From an uncultured Caryophanales bacterium (lineage in GTDB: Bacteria > Bacillota_I > Bacilli_A > RFN20 > CAG-288), in assembly GCA_905211645.1 (NCBI GenBank), contig CAJMBK010000002.1, positions 1 through 64,000 of the forward strand: a stretch of 64,000 nt of DNA, written 5' to 3'. Positions 8,012-16,001 of the stretch are shown piece by piece (within the stretch, counting starts at the first letter, position 1; the number at the start of each line of letters is the position of its first letter). The translations under genes and the position numbers were made by a program. Below the pieces are notes generated by a model that saw only the letters and a program-made list of their open reading frames with translations, ran no database searches and was not told the DNA's origin.

Positions 8012-8050
8012 GTTCCCTAGAAGTTCCCTCATTGTTCGCTTTTTGTTCCC
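8012..8050. promoter_or_regulatory. Four GTTC boxes at exact 11-bp spacing (operator array)
   Basis: GTTCCC occurs at 8012, 8023 and 8045 and GTTCGC at 8034, giving a strict 11-bp period that puts every box on the same DNA face. The array lies between the divergent minus-strand sigma-like gene and the plus-strand XRE gene. Related GTTC boxes in both 87-bp repeats have 20/10 spacing and the same orientation. Cooperative binding by a phage regulator is inferred. Confidence 0.55.
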
Positions 8051-8129
8051 ATAAGAAAAAACTTTGCATTTTCAAATTTTTATTTTACAAATGATAGATA
8101 ATTGTTTAGTTTTTAGATATAATAAAGAC

Positions 8130-8351
8130 ATGGAACAAGAAAATATTAGATATAATTACAATGGACTATGGAAGCTTCTAATTGATAAAAAACTAAAGAA
8201 AAAAGACCTCATGGAGGGAACAGGTCTTTCATCATCGACGATTGCGAAAATCACGAGCGAAAAACCTGTCAATCTAGAGGTCTTGGGAAAAATTTGCATT
8301 TATCTCAAATGTAATATCAATGATATTGTGAGTTTTGAATATGAGGGGTAA
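8130..8351 (+). CDS. XRE-family (Cro/CI-type HTH) regulator of the defense operon
   Basis: The protein has 73 residues. The HTH spans about residues 10-60: LWKLLIDKKLKKKDLMEGTG, then SSSTIAKITSEKPVNLEVL. It is a minimal repressor of the YozG/Cro type. The ATG at 8130 is chosen because an upstream in-frame alternative lacks a ribosome site, and a consensus -10 (TATAAT, 8118-8123) ends only six bases before the ATG. This suggests a leaderless mRNA. No good -35 is visible at 17 bp. It ends five bases before the DUF1837 gene, so it leads the operon and probably represses it. Confidence 0.75.
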   Translation: MEQENIRYNYNGLWKLLIDKKLKKKDLMEGTGLSSSTIAKITSEKPVNLEVLGKICIYLKCNINDIVSFEYEG

Positions 8352-8356
8352 TTAGA

Positions 8357-9820
8357 ATGTATAAGCTTTGTCTTGGAACTATTTTCAAGCTACTTTCATT
8401 AACAATAAAAAGAGGCGAACAAAATAAACTTTATAAAACCCTATTTTTGGTCGAAGGCGACCCATCATATTTACCAAATAACAATATCTCGGAAGAAAAA
8501 TCTGGAAAGCGACAAATAAATTCAAATTATGTAGGTCACATTAAAGACATAGGCAACGGTCAACTAATTTGCGAATATAGAAAAACATTGTCACGTTTCG
8601 TTCCCAAAAATAAGCGAATTCCTATAATCCTTGCCCTTAAGAAAATAGTCAAAAGTGATACTAGCTTGGATGGAGTAGAGATTGGGAAGCACGAATATAA
8701 AAAAGAGTTATTCCTTGAAATGACAACTTTTGATTTTTATGACCTTTTAGGATCATTTGTTTATTACTGCTGTTTCATCAACTCAAACGAATATGAAAAA
8801 TACATCTCAAAAATTCATGCAGACATATTGTCGTTCAGTGAAGAAGAAATGGGGTCTATTAAACTAAAAAGTGACACAATAACCGAAATTCCAACGCCAC
8901 TTTCTCTTACCGCCGTAACGGATGATTTTTCAAGTACGTTCAAAGAAATCAAAATGAGCGATTACTCGATAAACATCCCTGCCTTAAATAATGTAAAGCT
9001 TTTTAGGCTATACATGGCAGACAACAGATTTAGATTAGATTCGCTAAAGGACTTCCTAAAAAATCAGATAGATCATTACTTACTCTCTAGGACCAGGTGG
9101 AAAAAGCTTATCGACGAAAGGAAAGTCGGTCAAATCACAAGTGAGGCCAAAGAAGCTTTGAATGGAATAAGCACTGAAGAGGCTTTTTCACAATTGATGC
9201 TCTATTCCTTCATGGAATGTGCTCTTAAAGCGCCTAAGATTTTTAATGCCACTGATAAAATCGATCGATTTGGCAAGATTACAAAGAACTCAGGGACTTA
9301 TTTCATACCTAAAGGCAGTATAGATGGTGATAGTCATAACCATTTGGTTTATGGTTCCGGAAAAGTTGAGGATGACTTGTCTGCTGGTATAAGAAATGCA
9401 ATAGTCCAATCAAACAACATTATTTCAGATCTGGCTCATGGAAAAAATGCTATTGAACATTTCCTACTGGATCAAACAACAGCAAACACACTATTCTTCG
9501 ACTCGGAAATCGAGCACTTAAAGAAAATAGTAATACCAAGCGAGGACAATGAAGACGATGTAGCTGTAGACTCCTTAGGGATTTTTGTATGTTACTCAAC
9601 AGCCTCTTTAGATAAAGTGTCGTCAGCACCTCTATCAGAAGCAAACAAATTACTAGATTCCTATGTAGACAAAGAAATCATAGATTGCTTGCCGCATCTA
9701 GAAAATCTGCTCCATCAAAACAATTTAGCAAATAAGGATGTTTTTATTTTCTTTATGCCACTAGAAAAAGCAATCAATGATAGCAACGGAGTCATCACTG
9801 ACTTGAAAGGATCTATCTAA
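8357..9820 (+). CDS. DUF1837 / HamA-AbpA-like effector with extra N-terminal domain
   Basis: The protein has 487 residues. The part from about 210 to 475 matches the DUF1837 plan (HamA of Hachiman, AbpA of E. coli AbpAB): D323 in SIDGD, then H327/H329, a core strand ending G333-S334-G335-K336, then the DDLSAGIRNAIV helix, and a late strand DVFIFFMPLEKA. HamA is a PD-(D/E)XK-like nuclease with a GExK motif; here the acidic residue is Ser334 while D323 and K336 are kept, so activity is uncertain (E338 could substitute). Residues 1-200 are unusual: HamA is normally about 250-300 residues. This region (LYKTLFLVEGDPSYLPN, GKRQINSNYVG, KNKRIPIILALKK) is not recognised. The start has GAGGGG upstream. 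The stop is one base before the helicase ATG, so the two are co-translated. Confidence 0.7.
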   Translation: MYKLCLGTIFKLLSLTIKRGEQNKLYKTLFLVEGDPSYLPNNNISEEKSGKRQINSNYVGHIKDIGNGQLICEYRKTLSRFVPKNKRIPIILALKKIVKSDTSLDGVEIGKHEYKKELFLEMTTFDFYDLLGSFVYYCCFINSNEYEKYISKIHADILSFSEEEMGSIKLKSDTITEIPTPLSLTAVTDDFSSTFKEIKMSDYSINIPALNNVKLFRLYMADNRFRLDSLKDFLKNQIDHYLLSRTRWKKLIDERKVGQITSEAKEALNGISTEEAFSQLMLYSFMECALKAPKIFNATDKIDRFGKITKNSGTYFIPKGSIDGDSHNHLVYGSGKVEDDLSAGIRNAIVQSNNIISDLAHGKNAIEHFLLDQTTANTLFFDSEIEHLKKIVIPSEDNEDDVAVDSLGIFVCYSTASLDKVSSAPLSEANKLLDSYVDKEIIDCLPHLENLLHQNNLANKDVFIFFMPLEKAINDSNGVITDLKGSI

Positions 9821-9821
9821 T

Positions 9822-12422
9822 ATGGAAAAGAATAGAACCTTAATTCAAGAATTGTGTGGAGACATTGAGCAGAATACCTATCTTCAAAAGCTCTATAACA
9901 AACTAATAAAAAGATATTCGAGATTGCTTCTTAAACGAACGACAATCTTAAGTGACACTGAAATCACCGAAAAAGAAAAGAACGACCTATTACGATATGC
10001 AAACATTCTTTCGCTTTCATCGGGTCTTTTAGAAAGTGGTGAGCATAAAGTATGGGCTCAACAAATCGTTGCATTATTGTCCCTTCTTTTTCCTGATGAC
10101 CAAACCATAAAAAGCATAAAGGATTTGGTTCTTTTGAATTGCACCAACTACTACGTTCTCAAAAAATCCCCTGCTGACGTTCCGAACTGCGATGTAATTG
10201 ACAGGTTTATTCAAGAAGCTAAATATTTATCGTTAAGAATTCCATCCTTCGAAGACAAACATTTCTATGAATCGCAAAAGGAAATATATGAAGGAATAGA
10301 AGAACCCGCGATTAGTTATTCTGCCCCTACCTCAATGGGAAAATCGTTCTTGGTGCGACTATTCATAGTCAACAAAATCAAAAACGGCTTCCGCGGCAAT
10401 TTTGCTCTAATTGTCCCGACCAAGGCGCTTATAAACGAACTCGATCAGAAGATACTTGAAGAAATAGATCCGTTTGTCAAAACCATGGATTATCGAGTAG
10501 TAAAAACGCCCAATGATATGGTTCTCGAAGGAAACCATAACTTTGTAATCATCATGACGCCGGAGCGACTATTCCATCTTTTGGTGATGAAGCCTTATTT
10601 GAATTTGGACTATATTTTCATTGACGAGGCTCATAAGATTTCAAAAAACGAAGGAAGGACAGCATTTTATTACAAAATTGCTTCAATGCTCCTTCCAAGA
10701 GATAAAAAAACGCATTTCATTTTTGCTTCGCCGAACATACCAAATCCAAAGGAGTATTTGAAACTTGCGAACAGCAAAGGAAAGGAATTCCAGTCTAACT
10801 ATTCACCTGTAAGCCAAATTAAATACATCATAAATTTGGAAACGGGCAAACATTACGTTTATAACGATTATTCGAAAGAAGCCATTCAAATCGGCAACGC
10901 CGTAAAAAAAGACACCTTCATCGACATCATCGAGAAAATAGGCAATCAAAGAATCGATGATGGCAAGGAAATGGTGAAAAACCTTATCTACTGCAGATCA
11001 GTCTACGATGCCATTAACTACGCAAAAAGTTATGGTGATAGATGTGGCTACCTAAATGACCCAGACTTAGAAAAGCTTTCTAAGGACATAGCCGCTCAAA
11101 TTCATGAAGAGTATTTTTTGGTCGATTTAATTAAGAAAGGTGTCGCATATCACGTCGGATACATTCCTTCGAACCTTAGACAAAGGATAGAAAATCAATT
11201 CATCAAAGGAAAACTTAGATTTTTGTTTTGCACTTCCACTTTAATTGATGGAGTAAACTTACCGGCTGACAACCTATTCATCACAAGCAACAGAAATGGT
11301 CAAGGAAAGTTCGATAAGGTTTCATTCCAAAATCTAATAGGACGTGTCGGAAGAGTCGATTTCAACTTATTTGGTAATGCATTTTTGATTATTGCCGAAA
11401 AAGCACCTAAAAATTTACAGGACACATACCTCAATCTTCTTAGCGAACAAATTCCAGAACAAACATTATCAGTCGACAAACTTAGCCAAGATGAAATCAA
11501 TGGCATTAATCAAGCCATAATCAACAAAGACTTCTCTTTCAGCAATATGCAATTTAAAGGAGAGAAACTTGAGGCCGTAAGAAAACTTTCGCTTGTTTTG
11601 CTAGATGATGCAAAATCGACAAAATCTACGCCCGTCAAGGACCGCTTCATGGAATTCGCCGACGACGAAACGAAGGAAAGAATCAAGAATATAGCCAAGA
11701 ATACACCAACAAGCAAAACACTGGATATCACAGAAGATCAATCAATTTTGCTTGAGGATGCAATTGCAATAGATGCCATATCTTATCCACTTTCTACTGA
11801 CCCTGACAGTGTTTACGGATTTCTTAAAATACTAAAGACAATCTTTAATTGGGACATTTATGAAGCAGATGATCTCGGAAGAGGAAATTCCATTCGCCAC
11901 TTCTCTTATCTTGTTTCGGGATGGATGGAAGGAAATGGGTTAAATCAAATTATCAAGAGCTCGATATGGAACATTGCTAGAAACGGCACATTTTGGAATA
12001 GGCGAGAGCATTGCCCCGAAAACTATAATCCTCGTGATAAAATGCAAATGAACCTCATTATTGCTGATACACTCTACGAACTTGAAAATGTCGTGAGATT
12101 CAAGATTTCAAATTATTTTAGAGAATTCACGGAAAAGACCAAAGAACTAGATCCCGATAGTCCTCTTAACAATGATTGGTATGAATATATCGAATACGGA
12201 ACTAAGGATCCTCTAATAATTGAACTAGAAAAAATAGGGTTTACCAGAGAAACCGCTTCTCATATCAAATCCAACAAGGATAAGTTATTAATCGTGGGTG
12301 AAGGCAATAGCCTAATTGATAATTTTTCGCTTAATTTGGCCGAATTTGGAGCAAGCAAAAACGATGATTTAAAGAGAGAAACGAAGAAAATAAAAACCAA
12401 TCTTCCAGAGCTTTTCAAATAA
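9822..12422 (+). CDS. DEAH-box SF2 helicase, HamB/AbpB-like
   Basis: This 866-residue SF2 helicase has an N-terminal helical region (1-160), Walker A/motif I APTSMGKS (168-175), motif Ia VPTKAL (198-203), motif II DEAH (268-271), a motif III-like FASPN (301-305), the second RecA domain with CRSVYDA and GVAYHVGYIP, motif V TSTLIDGVNLP, and motif VI QNLIGRVGR (503-511). The C-terminal 300 residues have no recognised domain. HamB translocates on DNA and restrains or releases the HamA nuclease; AbpB pairs with AbpA in the same way. All key motifs are present, so the ATPase should be active. The pairing with a DUF1837 gene is the main reason for a defense call rather than a generic helicase. The gene is intact inside an otherwise decayed island and uses slightly more GC-rich codons than the core genes, which suggests transfer. 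Confidence 0.8.
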   Translation: MEKNRTLIQELCGDIEQNTYLQKLYNKLIKRYSRLLLKRTTILSDTEITEKEKNDLLRYANILSLSSGLLESGEHKVWAQQIVALLSLLFPDDQTIKSIKDLVLLNCTNYYVLKKSPADVPNCDVIDRFIQEAKYLSLRIPSFEDKHFYESQKEIYEGIEEPAISYSAPTSMGKSFLVRLFIVNKIKNGFRGNFALIVPTKALINELDQKILEEIDPFVKTMDYRVVKTPNDMVLEGNHNFVIIMTPERLFHLLVMKPYLNLDYIFIDEAHKISKNEGRTAFYYKIASMLLPRDKKTHFIFASPNIPNPKEYLKLANSKGKEFQSNYSPVSQIKYIINLETGKHYVYNDYSKEAIQIGNAVKKDTFIDIIEKIGNQRIDDGKEMVKNLIYCRSVYDAINYAKSYGDRCGYLNDPDLEKLSKDIAAQIHEEYFLVDLIKKGVAYHVGYIPSNLRQRIENQFIKGKLRFLFCTSTLIDGVNLPADNLFITSNRNGQGKFDKVSFQNLIGRVGRVDFNLFGNAFLIIAEKAPKNLQDTYLNLLSEQIPEQTLSVDKLSQDEINGINQAIINKDFSFSNMQFKGEKLEAVRKLSLVLLDDAKSTKSTPVKDRFMEFADDETKERIKNIAKNTPTSKTLDITEDQSILLEDAIAIDAISYPLSTDPDSVYGFLKILKTIFNWDIYEADDLGRGNSIRHFSYLVSGWMEGNGLNQIIKSSIWNIARNGTFWNRREHCPENYNPRDKMQMNLIIADTLYELENVVRFKISNYFREFTEKTKELDPDSPLNNDWYEYIEYGTKDPLIIELEKIGFTRETASHIKSNKDKLLIVGEGNSLIDNFSLNLAEFGASKNDDLKRETKKIKTNLPELFK

Positions 12423-12490
12423 AATAGACCTGCCATTTAGACAGATCTAATACTTATATGATTTCTAAAATATACCTTGCCCGGCAGCTT

Positions 12491-13048
12491 TTACTTTTTC
12501 CAAAATGCAATTCGTTTTTTAGAATTTCTTTTATCCTCAGTGCGAATTAATTCAAAATTAGAACCTTCGTCATAACTATTTATCGCATATGTTGCTTCTT
12601 GAATTAATTCCTTTAACCTGCATGAATGCAAATATCTTTTTCTTAACTTTATTATTTCGTGAGCAAAACCTTTTTCTGAAGTACAATTTGATATCTTTTT
12701 TAAATCTAAAAAAGCCTCATTTAAAACGTTTAAGGAGTACACACATTTCAAGTACTCGGAAAAGTCCTCTTGAGCTAGTTTGTGCCAGTCAATATTTGTA
12801 TATTTGTTTTCATAAACTGCATCATCAACTAAATCTATCGGAATGAGATAATAACACACGGCATCGCCTTTCCATGGATACTCAAAAAAGTGCCTTTCGA
12901 TAATTTTGTATTTGGTTTTGCACTCTTCACACTATATAAATGGTTTACCCGTTTTAATGCGATTCCAATCATCTGATATTATTTCTTGTATTAGGAAGCC
13001 TTTTTCGCAACGACACTTTTCTTTTCTACACTCTGAATCCCAACTCAT
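12491..13048 (-). pseudogene. Zinc-ribbon protein interrupted by an in-frame TAG
   Basis: An ATG at 13048 with AAAGGAG upstream starts MSWDSECRKEKCRCEKGF. At codon 39 is TAG (12932-12934), and the same frame continues CEECKTKYKIIERHFF to a stop at 12491, 186 codons in all. The two cysteine groups (C7, C12, C14 and the C40/C43 pair) make one zinc ribbon only if the amber codon is bypassed. A GTG further down could start a shorter protein (MCYYLIPIDL), but it would lack the ribbon. The remaining sequence is helical and not recognised. It lies just after the helicase in a decayed island, so a nonsense mutation is most likely; readthrough is a less likely alternative. Confidence 0.6.
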
Positions 13049-13067
13049 GAAGTACTCCTTTATTCTT

Positions 13068-13460
13068 TTAATTGTTTTCTTCACTTATTAGTTTCATACG
13101 TTTATCTTGCAAGGTTTCATTATCACCATTTTTAATTAAATAAGAATAAATCCTTATGCTTTTCCAACCGGTAACTTCACAACCCCACTGATTTAAAGTC
13201 ATTTTTTTACCATTAAAATTAACAAACTTGGAGTCAATTAATGTTGCCTTTGAAGTTTCAGGGTGTCCTTTAATATAAAGTTCATCGCCAATGTTTACTA
13301 TCCCGCATCTTATCAACTCGTCCATTTTTGGCAAATCATCATCATCTTTGTTTGGAACATTAAATTTGATTTTTGATATATCTACATTTTGAAAAGGCAT
13401 AATATGGTCGAACAAAACACTAGCAATATTTTGATTCCTGTCACTAATATTTTTATACCT
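13068..13460 (-). pseudogene. RAMA-domain fragment, probable remnant of a GmrSD-type restriction protein
   Basis: The open frame begins after a TAG at 13461 with RYKNISDRNQNIASVLFDHI. That stretch resembles the end of a DUF1524/GmrSD module, where proteins read W..I..RN..LA. It is followed by a RAMA (DUF4357-type) domain: MDELIRCGIVNIGDELYIKG, then ATLIDSKFVNFNGKK, GCEVTGWKSIRIY and LQDKRM. RAMA domains accompany restriction and modification enzymes and probably read modified DNA. There is no good start codon or ribosome site for the piece; TTG at 13415 or ATG at 13400 are the only options. I interpret it as the surviving 3' end of a type IV-like restriction gene. A free-standing RAMA protein is the alternative. 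Confidence 0.55.
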
Positions 13461-13605
13461 CTAGCCTAAAGTCAGTTATTTTATCAATATAGTCTATATT
13501 TTGCGTTAAATTTGGTAGTCAAAATGAACAAAAATTAATACTTTTAACAACCAAAAATATATGTCGTAAATTTCTAAATTTAAAATCATAGACACAATTT
13601 TAAAA

Positions 13606-13646
13606 AAGTAAAAAACCATCTTACAATCACTAAGTGTAAGATGGTT
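13606..13646 (-). terminator. Rho-independent terminator of the pot operon
   Basis: AACCATCTTACA (13614-13625) pairs perfectly with TGTAAGATGGTT (13635-13646). On the minus strand the stem is followed by a T-rich tract. It lies 15 bases after the potD stop. The upstream stretch 13464-13605 is AT-rich and holds nothing recognised. Confidence 0.85.
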
Positions 13647-13660
13647 AGTATAAATAGTTA

Positions 13661-14980
13661 TTAAGCGATGGAACTAATAATGTCGAGATACAAGTCTTCA
13701 ACTTTTTGCTTGTACTCTGGGTCATATCGATATAATTTATCTACTTGACCTTCTGGTTCAGCAAAGAGTCGATAGGCTGGGACATTATTGTACATACCTG
13801 GAATGTGATTTTCATGCTCTGCAAGTTCATCGATATCATGATGAGTGCAAGGAGTTTCTTCAGGTGTGTTAGAAATTTCTTCGTAGACATCGTTTCTTGT
13901 GGCGGTGTAGCCAATATAAACGGTGTTGAGATAAGTTGCATCATGGCTGGACATGAAGTCAACAAACTTGAAGGCTAAGTCCTTAGCAGGGCTATTTTTC
14001 ATGACAACCATGGTGTCTGTGTAAATGTTAGTTCTAACGTTATTATTTTCACCTTTTGCTTCAGGAACGTAGAAATCCCAGTTGGAATTGCCATCGTCAT
14101 CCAAAGTGGCGTTAATACAGTAGATTGCGTCACCGGAGAAGGTGAAAGCAATGTCGTAGTAGCCATTTGGAACATCATCTAAGATTTCATCAGCTTTGAT
14201 AGCGATATTATCACCTTTCTTTGTAAAAAGGTCGATAAGCCAGGATTCTGCATCATCCATAGCTTTTTGGCTCTCATATTGGAAATCGTGACCAGTGGCA
14301 AGCATTGCCATGGAAACGATGTCCTTACTTGAATCGTAGAGAACGACTTGTCTATCGGAGCCATCATCGTTTTTAAGTCTCTTTAAGGCGTCGTAGCCAT
14401 CTCTTTCGATCTCCTCTTTGGAAATCTTATCTTTGTTATAAAGAATACCGATTTGACCGAAAGTGTAAGGAACGGCGTATTTAAGCATATCAAAGCCTTC
14501 CTTGAAGGCGGTGAATTTATGATCGGTTAAGGCTTGATCTGCAGCAAAGTCTTCTCTTGTACAGGAAACGTATTCACCATTAACTGTGGTACATGTACCT
14601 TCGTTTTTAAGCTTATCCAAAGCGTTTTTAAGAATTGGAACTAAGTTTTCTTCTTTGTAGTAGGTGAAATCGTAGGAAGAAAGTGGTTCAATCAAATCTT
14701 TAGCTGCCATCTCTTCGACTGCGTAGTCGGATGGGAAGATTACATCGTATCTGGTGCCACCTTCAAGCTTTTTAATCATTGTTTCGTTTGAGTCGAAAGT
14801 TAAGTATTTAACTCTGACATTGTAGGTATCTTCAAAAGCGTAGAGAGCATCGATATCGATGTATTCACCCCAGTTGAAGACGACTAAGTCGTAGGTGAAA
14901 AAGCAGGAGCTAAGCGAACTAACTGTAGGAGCAAGAAGTAAACTTGCGGCTAAAGTTTTAATTATCTTTTTGGATCTCAT
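13661..14980 (-). CDS. potD: Spermidine/putrescine-binding lipoprotein
   Basis: This 439-residue protein has a lipoprotein signal (MRSKKIIKTLAASLLLAP, then the SLSSC lipobox, Cys at about 26). The mature part is a PotD/PotF-type periplasmic-binding fold: VFNWGEYIDIDALYAFEDTY, GTRYDVIFPSDYAVE, PYTFGQIGILYNKD and YTDTMVVMKNSPAKDLAFKF. It captures polyamines outside the membrane and delivers them to the PotBC permease. It is about 80 residues longer than E. coli PotD, with extra loops in the second lobe (NGEYVSCTREDF and a GHDFQYESQKA stretch). The start lies 23 bases inside potC, with a GAGG at a slightly long distance. It is the last gene of potABCD. Confidence 0.9.
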   Translation of the reverse strand: MRSKKIIKTLAASLLLAPTVSSLSSCFFTYDLVVFNWGEYIDIDALYAFEDTYNVRVKYLTFDSNETMIKKLEGGTRYDVIFPSDYAVEEMAAKDLIEPLSSYDFTYYKEENLVPILKNALDKLKNEGTCTTVNGEYVSCTREDFAADQALTDHKFTAFKEGFDMLKYAVPYTFGQIGILYNKDKISKEEIERDGYDALKRLKNDDGSDRQVVLYDSSKDIVSMAMLATGHDFQYESQKAMDDAESWLIDLFTKKGDNIAIKADEILDDVPNGYYDIAFTFSGDAIYCINATLDDDGNSNWDFYVPEAKGENNNVRTNIYTDTMVVMKNSPAKDLAFKFVDFMSSHDATYLNTVYIGYTATRNDVYEEISNTPEETPCTHHDIDELAEHENHIPGMYNNVPAYRLFAEPEGQVDKLYRYDPEYKQKVEDLYLDIISSIA

Positions 14981-16001
14981 CTTCGTTTACGACCTCCGTA
15001 TTCTCCTCTTCTATAGGTTCCGAAGTCGAAATTTCTGCGGCAAAGTCGATTAATGCATCGTTGCTTCTTGAAACTTCAATAGCTTCTTTAGAACCTTGAG
15101 GAATCAAGCGTTTTTCTGAGTTAGAGTTGATAAAGGAATGAGCTCCGTTAACATCTCTAACAAGTTTATTTGTTTTAGAACGTCTGTTTTGTAAAAGTTG
15201 ACCGACAATTAAGACAAATGCGATGATGACAATGATGATTGTTGATAATGCGTTGACGGAAGGATTTGTCTTTTTAAGTGAGTATAAGTAGTTGGAAATG
15301 TTCATGTTTGAACCACCAACGAAGTAGGAGATGACAAAGTCATCGAATGACATTGTAAATGACATGAGAGCACCGGAAACAATACTAGGTAAAAGTTCTG
15401 GGATCATGACTTTACGGATGGATTTTGCTCTGGAGCAACCTAAGTCCATACTTGCTTCGATTAAAAACTTGTCAACTTTAAGCATCTTAGGATAGACGGA
15501 AAGAACAACATATGGGGTACAGAATGAGATGTGAGCCAAAATCATTGTACCGGTGCCAAGAGGCATGTTGATACCTATGAAGAGAATCAATAAGCTGATT
15601 GCAGTAACAATTTCTGGGTTGACGATTGGGATGTTATTTAAAAACATCAATGAATCTCTGAACCATTTGCTCTTCTTGGATAGAAGACCTAAGCCGATTG
15701 CAGCTAAGGTACCGATGACAACGGAACATGCAGTTGCAATTAAAGCAACTTCGATTGTTGTCCATAAGGCATCCATGATAGCAGTGGTTCTAAAAAGTCT
15801 TTCAAACCATCTTAATGAGAAACCTTTGAAGTTGATGAGAGAGTTTGAAGAGTTGAATGAGAAAACAATCATCATGAGAAGTGGTAAGTAGGTTAAGATG
15901 ATGATAATAGGAAGATAAATCTTATAAAAGAGTGGGGATTTCCATCTTCTTGAGTCGGAATTATTCTTCTTATTCAATCTATTATTAACAACTTTTGCCA
16001 T
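14958..16001 (-). CDS. potC: Spermidine/putrescine ABC permease
   Basis: This 347-residue inner-membrane permease has about six transmembrane segments (LPIIIILTYLPLLMMIVFSF first) and the BPD-type EAA loop (EASMDLGCSRAKSIRKVMIP) that docks onto PotA. A long charged tail after residue 275 (SNSEKRLIPQGSKE to EEENTEVVNEDEIQKDN) extends beyond the usual family length and probably lies in the cytoplasm. The ATG at 16001 overlaps the potB stop by one base (TAATG), so the two are coupled. It pairs with PotB to form the polyamine channel. Confidence 0.88.
   Translation of the reverse strand: MAKVVNNRLNKKNNSDSRRWKSPLFYKIYLPIIIILTYLPLLMMIVFSFNSSNSLINFKGFSLRWFERLFRTTAIMDALWTTIEVALIATACSVVIGTLAAIGLGLLSKKSKWFRDSLMFLNNIPIVNPEIVTAISLLILFIGINMPLGTGTMILAHISFCTPYVVLSVYPKMLKVDKFLIEASMDLGCSRAKSIRKVMIPELLPSIVSGALMSFTMSFDDFVISYFVGGSNMNISNYLYSLKKTNPSVNALSTIIIVIIAFVLIVGQLLQNRRSKTNKLVRDVNGAHSFINSNSEKRLIPQGSKEAIEVSRSNDALIDFAAEISTSEPIEEENTEVVNEDEIQKDN

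Noticed and set aside
12423..12490. Terminator after the helicase
   Set aside because: A weak AGACCTG/CAGATCT stem exists but no T-run follows, so it is not called.
1..13650. Prophage attachment sites and integrase
   Set aside because: No integrase gene is present and no flanking direct repeat beside a tRNA was found; the left edge is outside the window.
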